64,000 nt of DNA from Sitta carolinensis (taxonomy: Eukaryota; Chordata; Aves; Passeriformes; Sittidae). Position numbers and translations under genes: made by a program. The notes beneath the pieces were generated by a model. It was not told the origin of the DNA. It was given only the letters and a program-made list of their open reading frames with translations, and did not search any database. Shown in pieces: positions 29,201 to 40,955 of the stretch (its first letter is position 1; every line of letters starts with the position of its first letter). The DNA lies in the NCBI GenBank assembly GCA_032173965.1, contig CM063299.1:2911501-2975500 (forward strand). Direction: 5' to 3'.

Positions 29201-32200
29201 AGCAAGGCAGGTGTGATTTCCAGAGCAGCCCCAGGCCCAGACCTGGCTCACGATGGGGCTGAGCTCCCTGGGGCACTCCTGCCCCACTGTGGGGTGGCTG
29301 TGCTGCCCCATTAAGCCAAACCCCTTTTCTGCCTCTCCCACATGCTGATGTCTCCAAAATACAACAGGACTGAGCCTGTGCTACAAAAATCTGACTCCTG
29401 CACGCTTCCCTCTCCACAGAGGTAATGTACCAGGCTGCATCTGATTTCTTCTCTCCCTTTGCAGCCCTTTCACCCTCCTCTCCATATCTTCGAGGAACAG
29501 ATGCACCCATTCATAACCATGCAGAAAAAAAGTGTGAATTCGCCTTCCCGACCGCAGTGCAGCTGGCAAAGCACAGGAGGGAAAATGATGTTTTGCACAA
29601 ATACCGAAATTATCTGCACTGATCTTATTAAGCTTGAATGGGGAATCGACAGAAAAAGAAAGGAGGGAAGTGAAAGGCATTGTTTGGGTGTAGCATCATT
29701 ATTGTTTATGCTCTCCAAGCACTCCATCATCCTAATCCAAGCATCTCCCACGATGACAGGTCAGGAGCAGTGATCTGTGAAACAGCACGACCCAGAGCCT
29801 GCCGAGGGGATCGGGCAGCACCTCGGGGAAATCTCACCTGCAATTCCCACGCCAAGCATCCAACAACTCGCAATTATCAGTGCTGGAAATATTCATGTGG
29901 TAGCAATTAGCACCAGAGAGCTGGGACAGGCAGGGGTGAGGGAGAAACAAAGGCTCAGAAATTCCCTAACCCACGCCCTCGCAGGGGTATTCTTATTTAT
30001 CACATGAATAAATTCAATGCCAAGATGTCCAGGACGAAGGAGCCAATTCCTCATTACAGGCAGCTGCAGCAACTCTGGCAAGCACAGAAAAACAATCACA
30101 AGGTGGAAATTCAAACAGAACACAAGTCACCTGCTATCAAACCCGGGGAAATTTGGCAAGTTTCCTCCTTAGCACTTACCACATCAAGGCTGCTCAATGA
30201 TGCTAATTAAACAGGTACCTCCCAGACATAGCCTGGAAGATTTACATCCCTAATTTGCATTTCTCAGTTTATTTTTCTTTCCTCCAAGGCACCATTTGAA
30301 CGGCCACGGTGTGATTGCTTGGAAGGGTCTAATTTTGTACGGGTGGTATTTGAAGATGAAGGTCTGTCCCATCAGCAGCTCAGTGGCTGCTCCTCCTGCC
30401 CCTGCCCTCCCACAGTGGGGCTCAGCTGTTCACTGAGATTTTCTTGGTCTCTTGGGCTTGGCTTCACCAGCTGAGAAATCAATAAAGCAGGGCTCAGCTG
30501 CTCTGGGTGATCCAGCTGCTGTCCCAGGGGCTGGGAATGAATCAGTCTGGGCATTCTTCTGAGGGTGAGTCTATGAAATACCCAGCAGCTGGGCAGGGTT
30601 GTTAGGACCAGTCTCAGAGGTGTGATTGCCCTACACAGCTCCCAAATCCAGTCCCAAAACCAGAGACCAGGGCAGCTCCCACACATAAGGGGATGCTCCC
30701 ATGGGATGGGACAGCACAGCTGGAACAGAAGTTTGTACAATTGCAAATAACCAAAAGCAGCCACGGTCCTGTGGTTAATTGGTCAGCTCTGGAATCAGAA
30801 ATCAGGGACACTGGACAGGGAGGTGTCTCTGCCAGCACCCCTCTCCTGATAAGGTTCTGATCAGCAGCAAATCACCAGCTTGGTGATTAGTGGGAGGAGG
30901 TGACATCGGGCATCGTGTCTGTTCTGCCACGGAGTAAAGGCAAGATCCTCATCCTGGGCAATGCCAGCACTGCCTGAACGTGCTGCTCGCAGAGGAAATG
31001 CTCAGGGGACACTCGGAATGAGCAGCTCAGGACGAAAGATTCCCACGAGGTGCTGACCCAGCTCCTGCCATCCCACACCTGCTGAAAGTCTCATTATGTG
31101 AGTGCAGCATCAGCTCTCCCAAAAAACTTCCCTGAGCTCTCTGTCCATCACACCCACGAGCAGAACAGGGTGGGAGAGCAGCCTGCAAGGGGGAGAGGAA
31201 CAAAGAGATGGAGGAAGAAAGGGGAGAGGTGAGCTGGTGAGAAGTGCCAGCCTTCTCCCCTTGGAAGAAACAACTTCGGGGAGGGGAGGGAGGAACTGCT
31301 GCCAAGTGTAATTTCACAAATGAACTCCAGAGGTTGTTTGGCAGTTTGTGTCACTGTCCAGGCACTCCTGCTGACTCTCCAGGCTCAGCAAGGGCCAGAA
31401 TCACACTGCCCAAACAGCAGCTGGTGGCTCATTTGCTTTGGCCACGCTCTTGCAGGGGAAGCGCTGCCCTGCCCTCCCAAAATAGAGCTGTAAAAACCAA
31501 ACGGGGCAGCTCGGCAAGGCAGGGGCAGCGTTTGTGCCTCGGAGAGATCCCACAGCCGACTCTCCCATCTGGTGGCTGTTGTCATGGCAAGCAGAGAGGG
31601 GAAGCAGCAACACAAGAGCTGCTCAGTCCTTGACACACTCCATCCTTGGCCTGATGGCAGCTCCCCAGCAGAACAATCCCAACAGCAATTACCCAGGCGC
31701 TTTTAGAACGGGGGGAAAGCAAAAACAGATTAAAAAGCTATTTGAAACCTTGAGGCTGAGTGCTGAGGGAACAGGAGCAGCCAGGGCTGTGTGTGCTCGG
31801 CAAACAATGAGGAGACACAGAGACACTTCTCTGTGGGCCAAGTTTAATGGAGCCTGATTGTCAGAGAGCCTCGGGAGGCTGTGGAGACAGTGCTTGACAA
31901 AAGGACAATTGGTGCTGCTTTGTGAGTCGTGGCTGCAGTGTGGAAAACCTTCATGGAGGGGCTGAGGAGCAAATCTGTGCCCCTGCCAGCACGAGGCACA
32001 GAGGAGGGGACAAGACAAAAGGTGACTTTCAAGTGCAGGATTCAATTAAACTCCAGCCACATGAATCACAATTCCACTGGCCGGGTTATTGTCCTGCCTT
32101 GCTGGAAGATTTGGAGAGTATCCACAAAAAAACCCTTTTTTACTGTTTTCACAAATGGCAAGAAGTTACTGAGCAAAAGCTTTATTGTTTCCAGTAGTAA

Positions 32201-35200
32201 AACACCACATAAAAGTTGTGAGGGACAGAGATGAGAACAAGAATAAGCACAAATGACCAGAGCAGACTGAGCACATTCACTGAGCCCTTCTTGCCCACAC
32301 TGAGCCAGCTCAAAAGACAGGTACAGGTTTAGGATAATATCCCAACAAAAGCTGTAAAACACAACCAAGAGAATCACCACAAAGGGAAAAGTGGTCTTCA
32401 AAATAAAACAGTGCACAGAGCTGCAGACGTTCCTCTATCACATTCAGTTGTGCCTGGATCACATTGTCCAGGATCAGATGCTTCCCTCAATCCAAGAGGA
32501 GTCTTTTCCCAGCTGATTGAACAATTCTGGTTTGAACTCAGGTGGAATTAAAATATAGAGGTAAGAAAAAAAAAATGCCAGTCTTACTGGCACCAGAGCA
32601 ATGTCAGATTTAACTCTGAAAGTGTTTTATAAAAGCTGGCTTCAGTTAAAATCAAGCTCATGCCTCACAGTGGCACAGCAAGGATTCCCAGGCTCCTGTG
32701 CAGGGCAGAGGAGTGGGAAATGAGAGTGGGAATGGGGACAAGACTGAGCTGCCAGCACTGCTCAGGAGTGAAGCACAGGGGACACAAGGAGACTTAGAAA
32801 TGACACTCCTGATTTTAAAAGCTCTTTCCAACTCAGTGTAGAGCTGGTGATGAGAAAGTAACAGGTTTAAAGAAAATAGAGTCAATTCCTAAAAGTCTTT
32901 TTCCTTCTCCTTCTGCTGTAGAATTAACTTTGGCTGGCAGGCCAGGCTGTCTGAGGCACTGCAGTAATGAGCAAGACAAGCCTCACTTGGGCTGTCAAAA
33001 GCTTCAGGGCAAAACAGAACTCTTTTTGGTGGCTAAACACTTTGGAAATTGAAGACCCTACAGCTCTCAGAAGAAACAGCTCTGAAACCATACCAGCATT
33101 TCAGCAGAAGATGACAGCTGGAGTTACATTTTCAGATACAGCTGATAGATTTGGCATTACCCGTTCCAGAGATGCAGCTTAATGGCCAGGTTAACACCAC
33201 AGACCATGCCATAAAATATCCCTCAGTGGAGAACATCCTCATCCCTTGCTCTCTCCAGCATTGATGGTGTGGGCCCCACATTCAGCAATTTCTTTTTCTG
33301 CCATCTCAGGGCGCCCACGGGGCCCAAAGGTTTTGTTTTCATTTGTAAAAGGGCAGGGACAGATCACAGAGGAAGGGATGGAAGCATTTCAGCAGCAACT
33401 TGCCAGAGCACATTAACTGGGAGAGCAGTGAGGGAATGGTCCTCAGTTGGGCCATGTTCATTTAAAAAGCAAGTCAGGGATTGATTTCCGATCTTCTGCC
33501 GGAGTGCTCCAGCACCCAATCTCATTTATCTTCATACTGCAGCCATTTGTAAGAACACACACTACATGCACACAAAGTGCCCAGTGCAAAGGAAAACAGA
33601 ACAAAAGAGTAATAACCGAGGGGAAAGGCTGACATTAATGGGCACAAATTGCCTTTAACTCCGTGATTTCAGAGGGAACTTTTTGGAATCCTTTGTTTCC
33701 TCATAATAGACAGGTCAGCTCCAAAGCATTTAATAAAATCCACAGACTCCTACCAGCCCAGTGTGGGTTTTGTTCAGGTCTTCAAAGATCTAATTGCTCT
33801 AGAGATGTGAGGTAATTTGATTTTTCTCATCTGTCAGGCCTTAGAGGGAATTGTCTGTCCTGGAGGATAAGCAGGACCGGGGCACACAGTTTTCAACAGC
33901 CTGACTCATGATGACACCACCAGAGTCAGCCAGATGCTCAAGACTTCCAGGAAAAATGCAAAAGAGAGGCCCTTGCTCATGTCAGGTGTGCACGTGGGAG
34001 GAGAATCTGCAGAGTTTTACAAGACCAAGTAATTTGAAAGCTTTTAACCAATTTGGGTACTCACAGGCAGCCACTCACAGTATCCCCCCAGGGCTGGGGG
34101 GTGGGGTGTGCTCCCCCCAGGAGCTGCAGCAAACACATCTCCCCTGAGCTCACACCCTCACAGCAGCCAGTGCACAGCCAAGAGGAGTAAAAAAATCACA
34201 GCAAAACTCCTCGGAGGGTTTCTTTACCCTGAGCAGAGAGGGAGAACAACTTCACTGACGCCCCCACCAAACTCACTCCAGGCAGAACAAACAACAGGAA
34301 ACACAAGGAACGCCTTCCCCATGGGAGCCACCTGCAAATCCCAGCCCCAGCCTCCCTGCTGGGGTCACAGGGGCCGGGCAGGTGCTGTCCCAGGTGTCAC
34401 CGTGCTGTGGGAGAGCTGGCAGCACAAAGTCACCACTGGCAGAGTTCCTGTCTGGAGTGAAACCTGAGGAATGGCAGTGCTGGATCCAGGACAAAGCAGC
34501 TCCATCTTCAGCTCCATCAGAGTCGTGTTCTGGTGTGGACTCGTCGTTTGCCTTCAAAAGAAAGAGAGGACAAAAGTTTTGTTTGGAAAGCAGGGAAGGG
34601 GAGAGTCCACAAAGTTATTTTACGTTGTTTTTGCGTGCTCAGTGCTGTTTTAAGAGCTTCCTAAAAATAATAAAGAGAACATCTCTGCATCATTAGTCCA
34701 GCAGTCAGGGCCCATTAGACTTGATTAAAGGAACAAAAGACAGGGGAGGAAATGTGGAAAGAAGGAGGAACGAGGAGTTGTGCTGCTAGATGTGGTCCTT
34801 CAGTGCCAGGTGAGACAGAGAGGCAAACCTCAGCTCTGAGGGGTGACAGAGCAGATGTGCCTTGAGCCCCTCCTGCTCTCCAGGGCCCGGGCCATGGGGA
34901 GCAGCCCCAGCAGGACATGGCCCTTGGGATGGGCACAGGACAACCCTGCTCTGCCCCAGCTTTGGTCTCCTGCTGACTGAGCAAGCCTCAGCTGATCCCT
35001 TCAGCCCTCCTGGCCAAACCCTGCTGGGACACACTGCTCCTCCTCTGGGAGAAAGGACAGGGGAATCGCAGCCTTCCATGGGAGGCACAAGGAGTCTGAG
35101 GCAAATTCCTCCCACCAGCTGCTGCCTGACATCCCTGTTTAAAGATAACCTCCCGAGCCATAAAACCTCTCTGTGTGTTTACAAAGACTCCAAAACCCTG

Positions 35201-36758
35201 GCTTTTCACTGCTATCTCACTGGCTTCCCCTGCTCCTTCCTTCCTGCTTTGTTTGCAAAGAGTTGTTTGCACCAACTCTTGCCCTTGGTGCTTTGTGCAA
35301 AATGCTGAATGGAAAGTTGGGAGTGAGGAGTAAATGCATTGCAGAGGGCAGAGAAAAAAGTCTGAGGAGGTGGGGACAGGAGGCCAGACAGGCTGTTTGA
35401 TCGAAGACCAAAGCACAGACCTCTGCAATGGCAAAGCAGGCACAAAAATAGGAGTTTCATCCTCAGCAGCAGACTTGTTTCCTGATATATGGAGTGAAAG
35501 AGCCGAGAGAATGAATCTTTGTCATCCCTCTATTTTGAAGGAAGAAGCCTTCAATTTAAAACTCCATAAAGAATTACAGGAGTAGTGAAAGTAATTTATT
35601 TTTTAGTTACTCGAGCCTTTATTCACTTAACTTCAAGGCTGGCTTGAAAGAGCTGAAAATGTTTTGCTTCTACCACTCGAGGATGAAAATATTTTAATTC
35701 CCTCAAACATGGAAGGGGGGCACAGGCGTCTCCTGAGGTTCATATTTACAAATGCATTGTATCTGGAATGCAAACCTTGAATAATTTCCTGATTTCACTG
35801 CCACTACCAAAAGTTATGTTTTATTTATAAGTACAGCAGGACCACTCAGTGCTCTGTGGATATGAGGAGGCAGAGACAGCTCAGAGCTCCTCAGCCATGA
35901 AGGCACAATTCAATTTTTTCACTTTGGGGAAGACAGACAACTTATCCTCCTTGGCAGCAGGAAAACTCAATCCCAGCAAGCTCTGAGCAAAATGGGATAA
36001 AGAGCAGTGCCCAAAATGGGATGAGGCAGCCAGTGAAGGAAGCAGAGGCTTGGATGGGAGAGGCTGGGTGTGGGTGAGGGTCTTTGCTTCATATCTGATC
36101 CCTCTGTCCTTCCCAAACTGTGCCCCAAACGCAGGCAGAGGGAGGAAGAGCAGGGATTTCCCACCTCCTCAGCCCTGGAAATCCACACTGGCTCATACTA
36201 ACAAGGGTCAAGTCTGAAAACATTTCAGCAACTTTCTCACCAAGCACAGGAAAACCAAAGTCAACTCCCCAGAGACTGCCATGAAACGAGTCATTAAAGA
36301 AATTACTGCCCCATTTGGAGCCTAATTACTGTCAGGACAATTTTTTTTCCTTTCTACATGGAATGGAGTAGTCAGACCCAGTGAAGCAAAATGTTACCTC
36401 CTCATCGTCCCTGAGGGAGCAAAGCAGATATCTGAGAAGCAGAATGGAAGGGAAAATAGAAGTGAATGCTTTAATTTCAAAGATGCCCAGAGAATTTCCT
36501 GCCATGAAAATAATGCTGAATGGCTCTGCCTGGCTCATGTATTAACAGCTTGAATATTTATGAGCAAAAGTGGATGACTACCCCAGCCAGGGAGGCACTG
36601 AGCCCATGGAGAGACAGCACCTCATTTCTAAATCCAGTCAATTCCTGAAAGACAGGGCACAAATCTCCCCAAATTAAGAGCTGGAAGCAGCATTCCCTGT
36701 CCACCTCCCTCAGCTCTGCTCAGCCTCTCCCAGCACAAAGCAGCTAAAAGCAGGAACC

Positions 36759-37051
36759 TGTAGTCTGGTTTCAGGCCTGATGTTTTGGTTTTCTGATGTT
36801 CTTTCCCAGGAAAGAGTGATAAACATGGTGGAATGTTTTGTAATAATATCTATGTTATTCATTCCTTCTGACAGGAGGGATTTCTTTTGATGTCCCTCTG
36901 CTTTGACCAATGTGAAGAGGTTTGCCTTTGTTTCACCAATCACATTGGTCTGTGTAAAATTGTATATAAGGGAGAAACATCCCTAATAAAGGAGTCATTT
37001 TTAGCCTTCTGATCACAGAGTCTGTGTCGTGTGTTATCTGAAACAGCAACA
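36759..37051 (+). mobile_element. Probable solo LTR of an endogenous retrovirus
   Basis: A 293-base block starting TGTAG and ending CAACA, near-inverted ends of LTR type. It is flanked by GGAACC (36753-36758) and GGTACC (37052-37057), a possible 6-base target duplication with one mismatch. Inside, in the expected order, are a CCAAT-type inverted repeat (ACCAAT at 36935, ATTGGT at 36944), a TATA box (TGTATATAAG at 36961-36970), and AATAAA (36985-36990) followed by a GT-rich stretch (CTGTGTCGTGTG). This is the standard U3-R-U5 plan on the plus strand. No gag, pol or env remnants adjoin it, so it would be a solo LTR left by recombination. The family is not assigned. Confidence 0.6.
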
Positions 37052-40000
37052 GGTACCCAGGAGAAGCAGGAGAAGGCTCAGGCTGCACCTGATGGCACCT
37101 GGGGATCTCTCCAGCAGGTCTCACCCTGAGATTGCAAAGCAGAACATTTCTCACCCCTCACCAGCAGTGCCATCCTCGGCCCAGCCCCAGCCCCGTTTAA
37201 TGAGGCTCTGTTTAAGTGCCAGCTGCTGCAGCACTCTTTAAGTATTAATGATTTAGACAACACATTGGCAAGCAGGCAGGGATGGGGAGGCTGTGATTTG
37301 CACTCCATCAGCTTCTTTTGTGGCTGCCTCTCAAACCTGCTTCCAGCAGGAGCCAGAGCTTTCTGCAGCCCCACAGCCCATGCCAGGCTCCCTCACCATT
37401 CCCACCAGAGCTGCTCATGGAGCAGCCAGGAGGATTCACCCATTTCTGGGACCAGGCCCTCAGAAGGTGCTGAGAACCCCTCAGCTGGCACCCACCAATG
37501 CAGAACTTGCTGCTGGTCTGAGGGGAGATGATTTTTCCTTAATTTACCCCCTGCAGCAGCCCCAAGCTCAGATTTGTTATCTCCATTAAAAGCTCTCCCT
37601 GGGCTAATGAAAACCACTGTAAGATATTGATTATTTCTTTGTTTCCTTCTGTTTAATATTCCCCTTCCTTAATAAAAATGTCATAATCAACACAAGTGAG
37701 GATTTTTCTCTTTCTTTAGGCATCTCTCAGCATCAGCTGTGCAGCCAGAACAAGGTGAGTCACCTGTCCTAGCTGGGAGCAAGTAAGAGGGAAAAGGAAG
37801 ATTGTGCTTCTTCCATATGTGCAAATTTAATTTTCTTTAGGATAAAACATTTGTCAGGAAAATGATTGTGTGACCTTCCTCTTGAAAGCTACCACATCAG
37901 AGCAGGCACCTCCAGGAACTGGAGCTTCAGAAGCAGAAGAAACACCAGCCCCTCAGAAAACAGTGCTTTTGAAAGGCTTTGAGAGCAGGTGGTTAAAAAA
38001 AAAAATTAAAAATTTAAAAATTGGCAGCCTTGCAACTCACCACTCTTCTGAAACTTTGGCTCATGGGCTGAGGTTGCCTAAATCCCAACGCAGCTCTGAC
38101 AATGAGTCATTTTATGACAAACTCCAGGCTTCATTATCTGCCTCAGCAAACCCCAGCCGGAGCTGGAGCAGCGCACTGGAAACCTCCAACCTCTCCTTAA
38201 TGGCTCCTTGCTTCCCCCTGGCCACCACCCTGCTGCTGCCTTGGCCTTCAGGCTGGCAGAGCTCAGGGCTTTTGCTGCACCACTCCCCAGTTCCCTGCTC
38301 TGGAGGTGGCCTGGGATTTCAGGATGCTGAAGTGCTCTGCAAAGTCACACCTGAGAGAGGAGTTGGAGCAGAGGTGAGAAAAGGAAGCGCAAAGAAAGTC
38401 ACCAGTGGAACAACACCTGAGGTGATAATATGAAGCAAAAATTGCTCCTGACACGGTGTTCTAAAAGTGCAGAGCCTTTCAGAGGAACCACAGAAAGTCA
38501 TCTTTTAACAGCCCCATTCTGCAGCTGAGGATCAGCAATTTAAATGAGGGAGGATCTTGGCCCCTTGCTCTGCTTTGGGGCAGGGCAGAGCTCGGGGGCT
38601 GTGCCACGGGCAGGGGAAGAGTTTTGCCAGCCCTGACATCCAGCACCCCTCACCTCCATCACTCTTTAAATATATCAACAGCAAGAGCAGCCTCTGTTTG
38701 TTGGCAAAGAGAGGCACCCAAAGTGCTGAAGTACTCCCTGCTGATTTCCTGCCTCCCTCCCCTGGATTTGGGAGGCCACGGAGCCCCCTGTACCAGAGCT
38801 CTTGTCTGAACTAAGCAGCCCCTTCTGCGGGAACACTGAGAAAAAAAATGACCCCAGACATAATAAAGATCTTTACAGAAACTCCCTAGCAGCCAACCTG
38901 GCTTAACCTTTTTCTTAGCAGGATCTTCTCTACATCTCAGGGCCAGCTTTAACTGGGCTCAGGAGATTGCTACAGTTTTCCTTTTAAAAATACCTGCCCA
39001 TGCTGCCTGTCATTTTAGGTCTCCCCCATCCACACGGGGAGATCCCACTGGAAAGATTTGACCCCTTGTGCCAAGCTTTGCATATGGAGTTTTTAGCAGG
39101 AAAAAAGGTGTTTTTTCCTTTTTTTTGCCTCTGAAACAGTGTTTGCACTGTCATGGCCAGGCAGCAGTTGGCTCAAACAGCAGGCAGAGAAGCTACAAAA
39201 TGCTGAGTACAAACACACTGTCCAAGAGTGGATCCATCCATCCACCAGAGGCAGCACCCAAAGGGCCACCTCCACCAACACCCATTCCAATCCCACAGGA
39301 CAACCTGCAGCTCTTCTCCACAGCAGAGCCAACCCACAACAGGAATCCACCCTCTCTAATTCCACACACAACAGGAGCTTAAAATAAACCACCCAGTCCA
39401 GGGCAGACTCTAATCCAGGGGGGAGGAAGGACAGAGCAGAAGAATCACTGGTTTGGTTTGCCTGGTGAGAAACTAAAAGAAAACTGCAAGTCCCTGAAAG
39501 GGAAGGGAAGGGAGGGAAGAGCAGAGAAACAATTTTGTGGTGCCTGTTTCTAGCAGGAAGCGCAGGGAGCGGGACCACGACTCCGTGCTGCACTGAAGGA
39601 TGAACCTGCTCTCTCTAATCCAATTTATGCCTCGACATGCCCAGCACCAAGCAGGCTCAGGAACGACAGGAGAGGCAGTTCAGAGGGCAGGAATGCTCGG
39701 GAGGGAGCAGTGCTGGATGATAACTTGAGGGGTTAGTGACTAAATTAGTGGGAACTGCAGAGAGAACACATTTGCATCTCTTTCAGCTGCTTCAGGTGTG
39801 ATAGCAGCCTCTGCTTTCCCAGTCACTTAATTGTTCTGAGGTTTTTGAGGGGGAAAAAGTGTCTTTCTTCAGCACTGCAGAGTTCTGGGAAGAGCCATGC
39901 TTGACTTTAAGAGCCACCTTACTTCAGGAAAAATGGTATTGGGTCTCATAAAGCTGCTGGACTGCTTTGCTTCAGGAGAAGCTCAATCTTCTCTGCTGGG

Positions 40001-40294
40001 CCTGCAGGACAGAGAGGAGCTCCAGAACTCTGCAGGGGCACAGCCCCAGGCTCTGTGAGAGCTCCTGGCCGTGGGTGCAGGCAGCTCCCACCCCAGACTA
40101 TTACTCACGTTGCAGAAAAGGTTTCGAATTCAGGGAAGAAGGTGTGACACGGTGGCAGCATCTGCCAGTACAAAAAAAAGCAGCAGGGAAAAGTGATCCC
40201 GGGGCCACAGCTTTGTGTGCCTCTGGGAAAGCTGTGCTTCCAGGGAATTCAGCCCCAAACCCCAGGGGTGTGCCCCGAGAGGGGTCCAGCTTAC

Positions 40295-40471
40295 CAGGGG
40301 TGTCAGCGTCGCTGTGGCGCCTGTCCCAGGGCTGGTCACTCTGGCCACTGTCCGTGGGGCTGAGCTCGGTCCCCTGCTCACTGCCCAGGCTGCTGTGGCT
40401 CCCCGACAGCCGGGGGGACCGGGGGGTGCCCAGCGCTCTGCTCATGGCCTGGCTGGGTCCCCTGGTGGGTG
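40295..40471 (-). CDS. RPH3AL: RPH3AL seventh coding exon (C-terminal Ser/Pro-rich region)
   Basis: The 177-base exon has acceptor CTGTCCCTGCAG and donor CCCCTG|GTAAGC. It completes Ala245 and encodes PTRGPSQAMSRALGTPRSPR, then LSGSHSSLGSEQGTELSPTD and SGQSDQPWDRRHSDADTP, about residues 246-303, plus one base of a Gly. The disordered Ser/Pro-rich composition and the final DTPG match the position of DTPG near the Noc2 C-terminus. The protein should end within about 10-20 further residues in a last exon that I could not identify. If the donor were skipped, the frame would run on about 64 residues to a stop near 40101. Confidence 0.88.
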
Positions 40472-40841
40472 CTGCAGGGACAGGACAGAGACGCTGCTGA
40501 GGGAGCAGGAAGGGGGTGTGGACACTGAGCTGGATCCTAAAGGAGCAGCAACCCCCCAGCTCCAGGCAGGAGCACTCAGGAGCAGGGTCAGCCCCAGTTC
40601 TTGTGCTCTGCTCCCAGAAAACACCAGGGATTCCTGTGCTGTAGAGCCAGGAGTGAGGAGCTGCAAGGGCAGAGCCTGGAATGCTGCAGGCCATGGAAAA
40701 AGCCAGGAGAAATCCCAGTAGGAAAGGCTCAGACCCTCACCTGGCACAGCCACAGCCAGGAGGGGAGCTGAGCAGCTGAGCCAGGAGCCAAACATTCCAG
40801 CACTTCCCACCCTCCAGCCACCAGGAACTGCAGCTCCTTAC
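40472..40841 (-). other. RPH3AL intron between sixth and seventh coding exons
   Basis: Short 370-base intron with canonical borders. Nothing else is seen in it. Confidence 0.88.
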
Positions 40842-40955
40842 CCAATCCTGCTTGGAGCTTCCTCCCTTGAGAGCCTTTTGATCCCACGGGGACGGGGCTG
40901 TCATCCAGGCTGCAGGAGCTGAGCTCCGAGTCACTCTCACTGTCACTGGAAACCA
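40842..40955 (-). CDS. RPH3AL: RPH3AL sixth coding exon (acidic Ser/Asp cluster)
   Basis: The 114-base exon has acceptor CTCCTGCAG and donor TTGG|GTAAGG. It completes Val207 and encodes VSSDSESDSELSSCSLDD followed by SPVPVGSKGSQG and RKLQAGL, about residues 208-244. The SDSESDSELSS cluster corresponds to the acidic serine run of mammalian Noc2 and looks like a good casein kinase 2 target, though that is inference. Phase 1 at the 3' end. Confidence 0.93.

Larger units (their letters stand above)
20561..40294. other. Region between DOC2B and the last recognised RPH3AL exon
   Basis: About 19.7 kb with no gene I can recognise on either strand. It should contain the terminal exon and 3'UTR of RPH3AL, which I could not place. 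Landmarks are a short ATAA run (22031-22050), AT-rich patches at about 24180-24440 and 29480-30360, the octamer-bearing patch at about 27010-27150, a purine-rich tract near 26205-26270, and a probable solo LTR (36759-37051). All long open frames here lack domains, signal peptides or consistent splice borders. Confidence 0.7.

Noticed and set aside
29425..29622. Plus-strand peptide with a faint C-F-L-H zinc-finger look
   Set aside because: Only one Cys is in register and no second Cys or repeat follows; not a C2H2 finger.
34273..34355. Possible last RPH3AL exon (phase-compatible AG acceptor, short Cys-rich tail ending in Leu-Glu)
   Set aside because: The pyrimidine tract is poor and similarity to the Noc2 C-terminus is negligible; phase agreement alone occurs often by chance.
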